The notes under the pieces: generated by a model
What the model was told of the DNA's origin: nothing
Seen by the model: the letters and a program-made list of their open reading frames with translations, nothing else
Database searches by the model: none
Source: Phascolomyces articulosus
Taxonomy: Eukaryota > Mucoromycota > Mucoromycetes > Mucorales > Lichtheimiaceae
Reading direction: 5' to 3'
NCBI GenBank assembly: GCA_025677815.1
Contig: JAIXMP010000006.1
Location: forward strand, 992,001 to 1,056,000
DNA: 64,000 bases
In this document: positions 12,089 to 24,100 of the stretch, piece after piece
How positions within the stretch are numbered: the first letter of the stretch is position 1
Layout: every line of letters begins with the position of its first letter
Made by a program: the position numbers and the translations under genes

Positions 12089-12739
12089 ATAGCTTGTTCC
12101 ACCATTTGTATATACTTTCCAACCGACATTTTTTCTTCTGAATACATTATCCACAACTGATCCAATTCATAACAATCCCATCATACAGTATTCCTTGTCA
12201 AGTTCTCTCTATTGTGATACCATACAAGAACCACCGATAGTACCCCCCCTCATTCTACTCATTCATTTTTACACATTCGTATATCCAATTATAAAAACCA
12301 TTTTTATTGACAAGCAAGGAAAGCTTGTTTATTGTATACTACAAACGTATTTTTCTATTGTGAATGTCAACTTATTTTTTTTTATTATGGGCCGGGTATT
12401 TTATCACGCAACAGCTGGGTTTCCTCCCATTCCATTTCGGTTTGGTGAAGAAGATCTGTGTCAGCACCGTCTACAGGCTGTTCAAAAGGACTTTCATGAG
12501 CCAATATTTCATCAGCGATGCAGTTAAACTCGTAAATAAATTGCATATGAGCTATTTTGTAAAAAGAAAAAGTTATTAAAATGGATAAACAAAGCACGGA
12601 TAACGACTCAACCTCTTTGACACAAAAAATAGGAACGCATAATTACTAACGCAAAAATCATTGGCGCAAAATCAGTAACGCAAATTTATTCCCACAGACA
12701 ACGCAAAACCTTTTATGAGTAACGCAAAAAATTAACATG
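10580..12739. repeat. Right arm of the 2.16-kb inverted repeat
   Basis: Mirror of 5115..7272. The inner boundary is the 10-base TCACCTTCCT (10580-10589), which is shared by the two different flanks; the outer boundary is AACATG (12734-12739). Beyond 12739 the TAACGCAAAA units go on to about 12795 on this side only, so the left side has lost its outermost end. Confidence 0.95.
12385..12556 (-). pseudogene. Small hypothetical ORF, right arm copy without ATG
   Basis: Mirror of 5296..5467, same peptide except that the first Met is Ile (ATA). It remains open because an upstream in-frame ATG exists at 12597, which is also present in the left arm. Coding status is doubtful. Confidence 0.25.
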
Positions 12740-12795
12740 GAAATGCAAAATTTCATTCTCACTAACGCAAAATCATTTCTCCTTGGCGCAAATAA
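12632..12795. repeat. TAACGCAAAA / GGCGCAAA unit array
   Basis: Within about 160 bases the pattern TAACGCAAA recurs four or five times, with variants CAACGCAAAA and AATGCAAAAT, and is interspersed with GGCGCAAA (twice). Spacing is irregular, 12 to 35 bases. It overlaps the outer end of the right arm and stops where the LINE sequence begins. It looks like a subterminal binding-site array of a DNA element. Confidence 0.7.
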
Positions 12796-15539
12796 TTTGG
12801 AAAAAACCAGTAAAAGAATGTTCGAGATTAAGTAAAATAAAGGACCCAGCTATCCAGGAAGAATACAAATCAACAATAAACAATAAATTACAAGCACTTA
12901 ACAACAAACTCCAACAACTTATAGATCGACCTCAAACACAGACAACAAACTCCAATGCTAAAGATGAAATTGAAATATTAACAGAAGAATTTTACACCAA
13001 CATGTACACATCTCTGGACCATACATTTGGTAGAACAGATGGTGGACAAAAGCGACGTGACACTTTCTGGACAGCAGAGTTACAACGTCTAGTTGACCAC
13101 AGAGAACTATGCTATCAAAAATGGCGAAGCGCATTTGGGTTAAACAAGATGCCCTGGTGGTTACGACATCAAGAAGCTAGTGCCCGTGTTCGAAGAGCTC
13201 TAAAGAAAAGAAACCGTGAAACATGGCATATCTTCTGCAAACGACTTGAAACAGATGATTATACAAAAACAACAGCGACAATTAAAAAAATACGACAGAA
13301 ACGCACCATACAACACACATTTAGTCATCAGGATGGCCCCCTAGCAGCAGCAAATCAAATGGCACAGCATCTAGAAAACGTTTTTGATGGTCATCTCCTC
13401 TCCATACAACAACAGAACCAAACACAACAAGATCAACAGGCATTGGATGACTCCATCACACCAATGACACTCGCAGACTTTCCTATCACAGAAGAAACAG
13501 TGTCAGCTTCAATAGACCGCCTTCCAAGAAAGAAAGCGCCTGGTACGGACCACCTCAGAAGTGAAATGCTAAAACCAATAGTAACAACAATTGCTCCTGT
13601 TCTTCACAAGCTGTTCTACCTATGCTGGATTAGTTCATATACACCAACATTATGGCGAATAGCTCAAATTGTCCCGATATTTAAAAAAGGTGACACTGAA
13701 AATCCAGCCAACTACAGACCTATAAGCCTGACTTCTGTAGTAAGAAAAATCTTTGAATACTGTCTCCAAGATCTACTCCAAGCACACAGTCCAGATTTAG
13801 ATATAGCCCAAGGTGGATTTAGGCCAGCTCGAAGTGCTCTTGACCAAGCGTTCTGTCTCCAGGAATTATGCAGAATTCATAAAGAAACTCATGGTACTAC
13901 CCCAACCCTGGCCTTCCTAGATATAAAATCTGCTTATGATACTGTTGATCGTGAGGTTATATGGAACCTGTTAAGTGACAATAATACTCCCTATCTTTTA
14001 CTCTCAATACTAAAAAATCTATTCAATGATGTTCTCATTGAAGTTATCATATCCAATTCGGTATCACACCGTTTCTCACCTACTACTGGAGTCCTTCAGG
14101 GCTCCATCTTATCTCCCTTTCTATATTCTCTTTATATAAATAGTCTACTGACTCTGCTCAGACGAGGGGGAATTGAACCAAATCGACCATTAGCCTTGAC
14201 AAATGTACCTAATCATGAGGACAATGATTTTCAACCAACAATCATCCCACGCCAACAACATAGTAGAGAGCAACGTTCAACTTTGGACATTACAAACCCA
14301 CCCCCAAATATTCAATGCCTCCTATATGCGGATGATGTGGTACTCATTAGTACAGCAAACAACATGCAGAATCTACTTAATCTCTGTCAACAACACAGTC
14401 TTGATCTAGGATATAGATGGAATCCAATTAAATGTGCTATCGTGCAGCCAGATAATGCAGAATACATTTATCATCTATATGAAACCCCAATTCCAAACCA
14501 AACTTCTTTTACTTATCTTGGGGTGCCGATCAACAATAAGGGTTATCTAGATGCACAACAGCTAATTACACGTAACTCAATCTCAGCTATTAAAAGCATG
14601 CGAGTTCTAAACAATATTGGCCTCAGCCCTTCTGGCTTCTCTAGAATACTATCCAGTCAGCTCTATGCACAATTTATAAGGCCTAAACTCGAGTATGGAC
14701 TGGCCATATTAATCTTTACCGCACCACAACTAGCTAATATTGAAAAAGCTCAAAACCAATGCATTCGTATGATTTATGGTGCGCATTCTAAATCTGAAAC
14801 AAAAATCATGCGCCATCTCACTAAATTACCAAGTATGTCAGAACGAATAGCAACATTGCAAGTCAAATTTGTATACAGAGCACAATTTTTACCTGATGAT
14901 GCACTCCTAACACAATTACTACCGGGACTCGAAGCACAAAAAAGAAGTTACTGGAGCAAACTTTGCAATAAATCAGATATTGTAAACCTTCTCCCACAAC
15001 CATACAATGATATCTCTGGAACAATGCTTAAGACAGTTATCCGCCAATACTTAGTTGACAATTTCGAAAATATACGTTCTGCACCGACTGGTGCAAAACT
15101 ATTATGTGCCTGTCTCCCGAAATTGGGTGTCGATCCAATAATGTGGATCCCAATGACAAACAAGGAAAGAAGCCGCTGTATCAGATGGAGGCTTGGTTGG
15201 CTTCCAGGTGGAAGACCCAAACCTTGTCCAAGATGCCCCTCACAAATACTTACAAAGAAACATGCTATACATTGTCTACGCATGCACCATCGTCTACAGT
15301 TACCATCATACCATGAAGATCCTCTCTCACACATCCTAAATCAGCTCCCAAAATCGAAACCAACCTCACTACGCAGAATCCAACACTTAAGTAGCAAATG
15401 GCCAATTGTGTGTAAAATACTTGCAGAACTTGATGCATATCAACACCCCGGTAGCAACCTCCAACAATACTACGATGACTCTCCTGGTCAGGCTTTGGTA
15501 AAATGGATCACTCCTCCTCCTCCTTCTGAAGCAGAGTAA
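12783..15539 (+). CDS. LINE ORF2: reverse transcriptase with C-terminal zinc knuckle, 5' truncated
   Basis: Open for 918 codons without a stop or frameshift. The first codon of the open frame is TTG and the first few codons belong to the neighbouring repeat, so the true N-terminus is missing. RT blocks: PRKKAPGTDHL, FKKGDTENPANYRPISLTS (motif 2), AQGGFRPARSALDQ, AFLDIKSAYDTVDR with catalytic Asp380 (motif A), TGVLQGSILSPFLYSLYIN (motif B), and LLYADDVVLIS with YADD at residues 515-518 (motif C), plus an insertion of about 50 residues between B and C. Near residue 820 a Cys-x2-Cys...His...Cys knuckle (CPRCPSQILTKKHAIHC) is typical of LINE ORF2 C-termini. Lack of the endonuclease means the copy cannot move by itself; the intact frame suggests a recent insertion. 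Confidence 0.9.
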   Translation: MAQIIWKKPVKECSRLSKIKDPAIQEEYKSTINNKLQALNNKLQQLIDRPQTQTTNSNAKDEIEILTEEFYTNMYTSLDHTFGRTDGGQKRRDTFWTAELQRLVDHRELCYQKWRSAFGLNKMPWWLRHQEASARVRRALKKRNRETWHIFCKRLETDDYTKTTATIKKIRQKRTIQHTFSHQDGPLAAANQMAQHLENVFDGHLLSIQQQNQTQQDQQALDDSITPMTLADFPITEETVSASIDRLPRKKAPGTDHLRSEMLKPIVTTIAPVLHKLFYLCWISSYTPTLWRIAQIVPIFKKGDTENPANYRPISLTSVVRKIFEYCLQDLLQAHSPDLDIAQGGFRPARSALDQAFCLQELCRIHKETHGTTPTLAFLDIKSAYDTVDREVIWNLLSDNNTPYLLLSILKNLFNDVLIEVIISNSVSHRFSPTTGVLQGSILSPFLYSLYINSLLTLLRRGGIEPNRPLALTNVPNHEDNDFQPTIIPRQQHSREQRSTLDITNPPPNIQCLLYADDVVLISTANNMQNLLNLCQQHSLDLGYRWNPIKCAIVQPDNAEYIYHLYETPIPNQTSFTYLGVPINNKGYLDAQQLITRNSISAIKSMRVLNNIGLSPSGFSRILSSQLYAQFIRPKLEYGLAILIFTAPQLANIEKAQNQCIRMIYGAHSKSETKIMRHLTKLPSMSERIATLQVKFVYRAQFLPDDALLTQLLPGLEAQKRSYWSKLCNKSDIVNLLPQPYNDISGTMLKTVIRQYLVDNFENIRSAPTGAKLLCACLPKLGVDPIMWIPMTNKERSRCIRWRLGWLPGGRPKPCPRCPSQILTKKHAIHCLRMHHRLQLPSYHEDPLSHILNQLPKSKPTSLRRIQHLSSKWPIVCKILAELDAYQHPGSNLQQYYDDSPGQALVKWITPPPPSEAE

Positions 15540-15890
15540 GTTTGCTATTTATACTCTCCTTATAACTACTTTTCTTCCCTTTTATTTTTTTATTTTATTT
15601 TATTATTACCTCTCTTTCTTCCCCATTTCCTTTTTCCCTAGTGTACTCTCATTGCTTAGTTAGATACAGTTACTACTTTGTGTCACTTACTTTCTATAAA
15701 CAGACTCACTGTAACCCCTTCATATTTTATATGACATACCCTTTAACTTTTCCCTCTTAACTTTTTCCCTGCTTACGAGCGCAGGGTTTTCATCCACTTT
15801 TTTCTCTTAATATCTGTCTCGAACAAAAAAGTCCGACAAGGACGATGTGTTCAACAGAGACTTTAAATAAAAACCAAATTTTAAACGTAA
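12783..15890 (+). mobile_element. 5'-truncated LINE (non-LTR retrotransposon)
   Basis: Contains the linker, reverse transcriptase and C-terminal parts of ORF2, then a 3' region of about 350 bases. The N-terminal endonuclease domain is absent, and the sequence to the left is the TAACGCAAAA array, so the LINE is 5' truncated at about 12795, the usual outcome of target-primed reverse transcription. The 3' region has a perfect 6-bp stem CCCTGC/GCAGGG (15767-15772 with 15781-15786) followed by TTTTC and ends in A-rich sequence near 15870-15890. No target-site duplication was found. Confidence 0.85.
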
Positions 15891-18551
15891 AAGAATGTTC
15901 ATCCTTCAAAAGAAGAACATGTGTTGTAATAGCCTATTTATTATTTGATTAAATAACCTTTACGGGTTAATTTATACAAAGAAAGAGAAAAACTTATACC
16001 CGTTCTTCGTTTCATGAAAGGAAAAATATTAATATATTAAGGCATAATGATTAAGTTTTTTTCTATAGCTTTGCATGAAAAGAAAATATGGGTCAACTTT
16101 ATTCACTACCGGCACTAGTGCCCTTCCCTTCACTTTTTTTTTCTCTCTCAGCGATTTGTTTTCTATTAGTCACCAGGGTCTCTATATTATTGTGATTGTT
16201 ATTATCAATGGTTATCTCCTGTTTCATATTATATATATAATAGCTTTTAGTAGTATGTTCATATTATAATCATGATAAAAAAAAGATAGAACATGACCAA
16301 CAAAAAGACGATGATATATATTAGATTCATTGAACGGAAGCCTAGATTTGTAACTCTATCTTTTTCTTGAGGTGTTTTCTTTTTGATACGAATAAGCAAC
16401 AACCATATTCTATTAGTGCTTCGTTGTTTTTTTTTTTTTGTCACAGAAAACCAGAATGAAATCATTTCAAACAAATAAACAAATAAAAAGAAAAAATACG
16501 CCATCCTCCTATTACTATTACGTATTTCAATGATGAGCCACACTGCCAAGTATCTTTCGTCACTACAAGTAAGGTGTTTTTTTTAAAGATGCAACTATTG
16601 AATTCACACGACAAAATAGGTGTTTTTCATGTTTATAGATATAAAAAAAAAGATTCATTGATGCATGACGCCCTGGGTCCTGCATGCTTATATACAGTTG
16701 CAGTAGTGCGTAGAGTTTATATCATTGTTTTCTTTTTTAAAAAATAAACAAATCTATTCATCGTTGATGCTGAGCTTGCATGAACGGATAAACGCAGAAA
16801 AGAATGGTTAATTTAGTCATACATGCATGCGTGTTTTGACTATGGTTCAAACATAATAAAAAAAAAAAGCAGTAATCAATATTTATTATCATTTCTTGCC
16901 ATTGTTCGTTTGAGGCAAAATATCATTGATTACAAAAAAGTTTTTCACTTCGCCGATTGAAATCTGTTCCCCCATCTTGTTTCCTATTCCCTCTCCCCCC
17001 ACACACACGTTATCCTTGGCGACAACAAGCCCAAAAAAAAGATGATAAGATTAAAGTTATTTATACCAAAAAGCAATAGAGTCGTTGTTAGTCAGTTGAT
17101 ACAACGACCGTCAATCCATTACTATTTTGGAAAAAGAAATACAAAAACGACAGTTATAGAATAAATTATAGTATTTTTTTTTTTTGCCATGTTCCAGTTG
17201 TTCTTTTTTCTTTTGATTGGGCAGATCCCTTGATAATTATATATATATATATATAAAGAGATTGTCCTTTAAAAAGATGAGACGAATGAGTTAGAAACAA
17301 CGATCATTTTAGCCAAGGAAGAAAGGTAGACACGGATAAACTAGTTTGTTATTGTCCCTGATGTAAGCCTTATATAATAACATTAAGCTCCTGAAACGCT
17401 CAAATACGAAATAAATAAAAGCTGTTGATTTGTTATGGATGACCCAACGTGATGTCAGTCAACAAGGTATACCTTTCTAATACAAATTACGTAGTTGGCT
17501 TTTTCTCAATGTTCTTTTTGTGCAAGTGAGTAAAGCGGTGATCGGATGGCTGGATGGAGCTCTATTTTGTATAAAGATGGCTGATGATGGACCTTTCACA
17601 TTTAATGAATGCAATAAAAGATGGGTGATAATGAAATTACAGTTCATCCCATTTCCTATATGCGAAATCGTTTGTTTCACAAAACCTTTTTCTTTTGTGC
17701 ATGTTTTTCCCACCTAAAAGAATCGAATTGACCCAAACTAGTTTTTTTTTTTTTTCATCCCGTTCCATCACCAACTCATCTCGGAGCCACAAAACGATAA
17801 AATCCATTCAGAATCTTTGGAATCCACACGTGCAGGTTATGATTGGTTTTTGATTTTCTTTTCTAAATTTTACCTTTTTGACCAAGTATAGGTCCATTTT
17901 ATCTATATCAAGTTGATTTTTTTATGTATTAGTAACATGGAAAGAAAGGAAGAAACCCTTTTTAGTTCGTTTATTGAATAAATTAGGAAGAAATAATATT
18001 TACCCAATCCTTCTAAAATATTAAAGAAGTATATTACGGAATCATTTCCGGTTGTAGCGTCGATCGTAAATAGGTTATTTGAAATTCATTCTTATGAGTT
18101 ACTTATACTGTTATTTTTGAGATCATAAAATAAGAATTATATGGTACTGACGGTACACAAAGAAATTAAAGACGACGTAAGACCTTACGTATATATATAA
18201 AAAAAAGTATATATATACAACTCGGTGCTAAAAGTAGAAGGGCATGTGAGGTTGCGTGGTGTCGTGTGTTATCCAATCAATTCTTTTCTTTGATTGGTTA
18301 CACACCGCCATTTTAACATTCAGTTTTACTTAGCGCGCGCGCACCTTTTTTTGTCCGGTCGGTCAATAGATTATACTTACAACACCTTAAAACCACTTTG
18401 TGTTTAAAAAAAAAAACCTTTCATTTAGAAATATATAATATATAAAGAGAAACACTTCTCCTCTCATCTCTCTTCTTCTTTCTTTCTTTCTCCTCTTTTT
18501 CTATCTATTCACTTTTTCCTTTCATATTTCTATCCTAATAAAAGGACAGCA
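15891..18551. other. Intergenic, AT-rich, no supported gene
   Basis: About 2.6 kb with scattered frames under 100 codons, none with domain-like sequence. A CT-rich stretch (18450-18530) directly before the transporter ATG is probably its core promoter/5' UTR. No other site was recognised. Confidence 0.5.
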
Positions 18552-21101
18552 ATGAAGTTTTCTCATACATTAAGATTCAATGCTGTACCTGATTGGATTG
18601 ACTATTATGTCGCGTAAGTCTATTTTTAATATTATTTATAACCCTCTTTTGTTTTGTTTTGTTTTGTTTCTCTCTAACCACATTTTAATCTATATCTATA
18701 GCTATGATAATTTGAAAAAATTAATATTTCAAATTGAAAAGGAACGAGTCGAAGCAGCTGCTGCTTATCATCGATCTGAAGCTTCCTCTTCTTCTTCAAC
18801 AGCTTCTCAACAAGGATCTAACCATGATATAGAATCAGCGCACCCATCACCTCCCGAAACACTTCAAGGCAGTGAAGATACCTTTTTAGGTGCGTTAGAT
18901 TTACAATTGGATAAAGTCGTTGACTTTTATTCTACTAAAGAAAAAGAACTTTATGATCAATTGGAACAATTACCGCACATCTTGGCCACCACCACAACAC
19001 ATGGAGGCATGTACCTTCAAGAAAATCAAGCATCCGAATTTGAACGATCGCCGTTAGAAAAAATTGATTCTACACCTCATCTCGACAAGCCTCATCGCAA
19101 AATGTCCTTTGAGTCACGTTTTTCCAGTCGTAGCGAAGGAACTGGTGGTATCAATATCGAAGCCATGTTGGATACCCGTTCCCTCATGATTACATTATAC
19201 GTTTCTCTTTCTGAATTGGAATCCTATGTCGACCTCAACAAAAGTGCCTTTGACAAGATTTTGAAAAAACATGACAAGGTGTTAGATGGTAACTTGCGTG
19301 AACCTTATAATAAAAAAATGGTCCAAGAATCAGTTCCTTTTACACCTCAATCGATGGAAAAACTACGAGTCCATATTGAACGATTGGAACGAATGTATGC
19401 TGATACCTTTTGCGGTGGTCAAGTGGAAATTGCTGTTCGACAAATGAAGACCCATTTACGTGATCAAATTACTTATGATCGAAATACCGTTTGGCGTGAT
19501 ATGATCGGTCAAGAACGTAAAACTTTGGCAGCCCATATTGTTGAACCTACACCTGTCAAGACAGTTCGTATTCCTTTTACTCAATTCACTGTACCCTCCG
19601 AATTGTTCCGAGAAATCGTTTGTTTTGCCATTTCTGTCGCTGCATTGATTATTTTACTCAATGTCGATACATTTAATAATCGTGAAGAAAATTATTGTTT
19701 TGCTTTATTGATTTTTGCCGCCATCATGTGGGCTACAGAAGCCGTTCCATTGTATGCTACCTCCCTCTTGATTCCCTTTTTGATTGTACCTATGCAAATC
19801 ATTCGTAATGATGACGGTTCTACCATGGCTGCCAAGGATGCCGCCAAAGAAGTGTTTGCCAGTATGTTCAGTGGTACTATCATGATGTTATTGGGTGGTT
19901 TTGCATTAGCTGGTGCTCTTTCAAAATATGGTATTGCCAAAGCCTTTGCTTCCCACGTCTTGTCGCGCGCTGGCACACGACCTCGTTGGGTTCTTTTGGC
20001 CATTATGTTTGTTGCAGGCTTTTTAAGTATGTGGATTTCCAATGTTGCCACTCCCGTCCTTTGTTTTTCTTTGATCGATCCCATTTTACGTACATTGCCA
20101 GATAATTCCCGTGTCGCTCCTTGTTTGCTTTTGGGTATTGCTCTTGCTTCTTGTATCGGTGGTATGACTTCACCTATTTCTTCACCACAAAATATTGTTA
20201 CGCTTCAATATATGAATCCCAATCCCGGTTGGGGTATCTGGTTTGGTGCTGCTTTGCCTATTTCTATTATTTCGGTCTTTGTCTGTTGGGGCATTTTGTT
20301 ATTGGTCTATCGTCCTGATAAGTGCACCCCTCATCTTAACAAGATCAAGCCTACACGTGGTAAAATCTCGTATTCTCAAATTTATATCATGTTTATTACC
20401 TTGGCTACCATTGCTTTATGGTGTGCTGAAACAGCCATGGAAGATGCTATTGGTAGCACTGGTGTGATTGCTGCTATTCCCTTGTTCATGTTCTTTGGTA
20501 CTGGTATTCTTAAAAAGGACGATTTGCATCAATTCTTATGGAGTGTTGTGGTAAGTTATTTGAATCACACTATCAGAACCTTATTTGAAAAAAAAAATAT
20601 GTAGAACTCTATTTTTCTAATAACTTTATTTTTTTTTAATCATTGTAGGTTTTGGCACAAGGAGGTATGGCACTTGGTTTTGCCGTCACCTCATCTGGTT
20701 TATTACAAGATATTGCTATTCGTATCAAGGATGGTATTGAACATCTGGATGCCATTACCATTCTTTGTATTTTTGCCTTTTTGATTTTGGTCTTTTCTAC
20801 CTTTGTTTCTCATACTGTGGCCGCCTTGATTATTATTCCTATTGTTCAACAAGTCGGTGAAAACTTACCTGTTCCTCGACCTAACCTCTTAGTCATGGGT
20901 GCTGGTTTGGCTTGTTCTGCTGGTATGGCTTTACCTGTCTCGGGTTATCCCAACATGTCTGCCGTCATGCTTGAAAATGCTGCTGGTAAACCTTATCTTT
21001 CCTCAAAGGACTTTTTAATTGTTGGTATTCCAACCAGTGTTTTTGCTACGATCCTTATTTTCACTTTGGGTTATGGTATCCTTTCTGGTGTTGGATACTA
21101 A
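18552..21101 (+). CDS. SPX-domain low-affinity phosphate transporter (Pho87/90/91-like, DASS family)
   Basis: Model join(18552..18613,18702..20550,20649..21101), 787 residues. The true start is MKFSHTLRFNAVPDWIDYYV, the hallmark N-terminus of SPX domains; exon 2 continues YDNLKKLIFQIEKERVEAA. The SPX region, which in this family senses inositol pyrophosphates, runs to about residue 300. A DASS/CitT-type transporter with roughly ten membrane spans follows; the SNVATPVLCF and GGMTSPISSPQN loops and the later STFVSHTVAALIIIP and VSGYPNMSAVM loops are the two substrate/Na-binding hairpins of this family. Yeast relatives are 881-923 residues, so the length fits. Expected role: phosphate import, at the plasma membrane or vacuole; which one is not shown. 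Intron phases restore all codons. Confidence 0.93.
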
Positions 21102-24100
21102 AAAAAAAGTCTCTATTCCCTTTTTCTCATTTGTGTGTTTTCTAGAAAACACGTTTTCACTCTCTATTCTTCATCATCTATATCATCATCATTTCTTTCA
21201 TTCATCTCTTTTTATTTTTTTGTTCATAATAATTTTTTTTGTGATTCTATATTAACAGTATATATACTTTGATTATATAATAATACCCTGCTCTATCCAT
21301 CCTTTCTTATCGTTGTACTACTTTCCTCATTCGCTTATATTTTGTCATTTTGTTATACTTATCATCTCTTCTTTTCATCATTATATTTATATTTGTACAG
21401 CTTTCTATTCTATATTTTGTGTTATTATTTTATTTGATATATATATATATAATAAATATATAATAATTCGTCATTTTATTTTATTTTCTGATATTTAAAA
21501 GAAGGTTATTTTTTTGTGTAAGTATCTACTATCTATATATTTATTCTGTCGTCATTTCTTATTCACGTTCTCTCTCTTTCTCTGATGATACTTTCTATAA
21601 GCAGTAATGGATGATACATGGTTTGATAATTCCTGAATATCACGAATTTTTATTCTGCACTAACCAAAACAAAAGAACAATTGAAAAAAAAGCCAACAAT
21701 TATTACCAAATTCTAACAAATACGTAGCTAATATAGAATCTAACTACTAATTTTAAATAATAAAAGATTTCATTGTTGTGGTCATTACTACAAAGTAACT
21801 GGTCGTCTGATAAATTCAAAGATTGTGCGTAAAGTACAAAAATCAGAATAAGACTGGCGAGTTGAATATATAAATATAAAAAACCACTAGACTTTGACAC
21901 CCACTGTCCAAAAATTAATCACACTGTATAATTCTCTCAGAAGTAGCATGTAGTCCCATCCATGTCCGTTAACAACAGTGAATAAAGTAGTGTGCACCCT
22001 ATAAAATATGTATTGCAGTTTTCCTCTTGATTTTGAGGAATTTATGTATACAAGCTTTATAAGAGATACAACAGCATTTTGATTTTATAAATGGCGATAA
22101 AAAAAATTTAAAGGAAAAAAGATAGAATTTTAGTTTTTAAGGAGAGGGTGTTCAGTTGTGAAAGGAAGGAATATTCAACTATGAAAGAAAAGGATGTTCA
22201 GTTATGAAGGGATGAGTTTTTTGTTATTGAGCAACGGTAATTTTCAGAACTGACCATTATCGTTGTTATATAGAAATGAAAGGTAGGTTTTTCGTGATTG
22301 ATAACCCCCGATTTTTCGTTATGAGTGAACTTTATTTTCGGCTCTGACCTGTCAAATATACAAACCCGAATAACCATTTTGTTTGTAATTACTAAGTGAG
22401 AATATTTTTTGTCAACAAGGTGATATGTTGCTCAAACTCGAAGTATATGAGTTATTCAAATTTAATATTGAGTTATTTCAAAACCAATGGACACTTTTTA
22501 TTTTATTTTTTGTGTTATTTGTTCTTGTATAATGCGATTATAGAACAAGGAGCAGCTCTTTGTTTCTTGTATCCACCCCCCAAAAAAAAAACAAAAAACC
22601 AGTGTATAATAATAGAGTTAAAAAAAGGCGCAGAAAGATAGTATCGTACCATTATCGCCTGGACCAAATATTATGATCACTAGGTCGAACTTAATTACGA
22701 AATCCTGCACATATGATGTTTGAATATGAATAGTATATACAACCAAAATAAAGGGAAATTTCAAGAACTATGTTATAAATATGTAATCCAGACATTTATT
22801 CATGGGCAAGTAGACAAGAAATCTCGGCTTCAATATTATCATTCGTGTATTTTATCGTTTAGATCCAAAGGACAAACAATTTTTCGGTTTTATCCCCATC
22901 CATCATTCAATGTATCCGTCGTTGGTTGAGTTACTTGATCAAGAAGTTACATTCATCTGCCTGGGTTTGTTGTCCTGATACACCATGTCATTGTAATCCT
23001 AAATGATTACCACTCTCCTCTTCCTTTATATATATATTATTCCTATTTATTTATTTTTATATTTATCCTATATTATTATTATTATTATATTTATATCTAT
23101 TATATTATTATCATCAGTACTTTTATTTTTTATCATTATTTTTGTATTAGAAATATCAGCGAAATCTATAAAACCATAGGCCATTTTTTTTTCAATGAGC
23201 GCAACCAACTTATTGATCATGCATCCGTCCATAATCGTGTAACCTGCATATTGTTATGAATCCAATACTGAATCTGATACTGAGATCTTTATTATCAAAA
23301 TTGATGCCACTTCACAGTCCACTTTACCTACCAGACTATTTTACCACTTCTATATTGATCTTACCAAGAATCTTAGCACCTTGGCAATGCAGCCAAGAGT
23401 CTTGGCCCACCAATGACCTTTAGGATTATATTCTGCTTGTATCTCAATTGGATGATTATTCTTACCAAGTTCTTCAGTGCCAAGGTTAATCGGTTGCTGC
23501 GCTGCTTGGAAAAAGTATAAAAGGCCAGGATTTTTGAACTGAAATAAATAATTATCGAATATTTTACTAAAGAATAAAATATCATTCTTATCCCTCGATC
23601 ACTCAAATATTGAATAATCATATTTGTTTTATATTCTTAATACAATTCATATCCATCCAATTGCTTATTAAAAAGCCTTATTTTAATTAACCACTTGATC
23701 CAACCAATTTCACATACAAGTCTTCTAATTTCTACAATAATTGAAGACCATTTTATTGAATATTTCATTGTAGTATACGTTAATTACTACTGGTGTTTAC
23801 TATATTAAACTACCTATACCTGTAATCCACCTAAGTCCTATCTTAAAACTAAGGGTTACAGTATACCGTTCCGATTCACTCCATTTCATAACAATGGCGT
23901 TATTCCATTTTATTTATTATTGTTTATTATTCTTTTCTTCCTCATTTAAATTTAGATACACCTATTTGGCGTATTCTTTTCCTACCGACATGACAGAACA
24001 GTTGAAATGCCACTATCAATTTAATTCATATAAAAACTTTGTTACAACAAAAACAGCCAAATCCATAAAAGTTCAATACAATGTAACTACCATGATAAAT

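Noticed and set aside
17520..17717. 65-codon + frame in the 15.9-18.5 kb gap
   Set aside because: Overlaps an equally long minus frame and has no domain or conserved pattern.
19692..20084. 130-codon minus frame
   Set aside because: Antisense to the membrane domain of the SPX transporter.
23340..23890. Solo LTR
   Set aside because: A TATA box and poly-A signals are present, but no TG..CA ends, target-site duplication or second copy could be shown.
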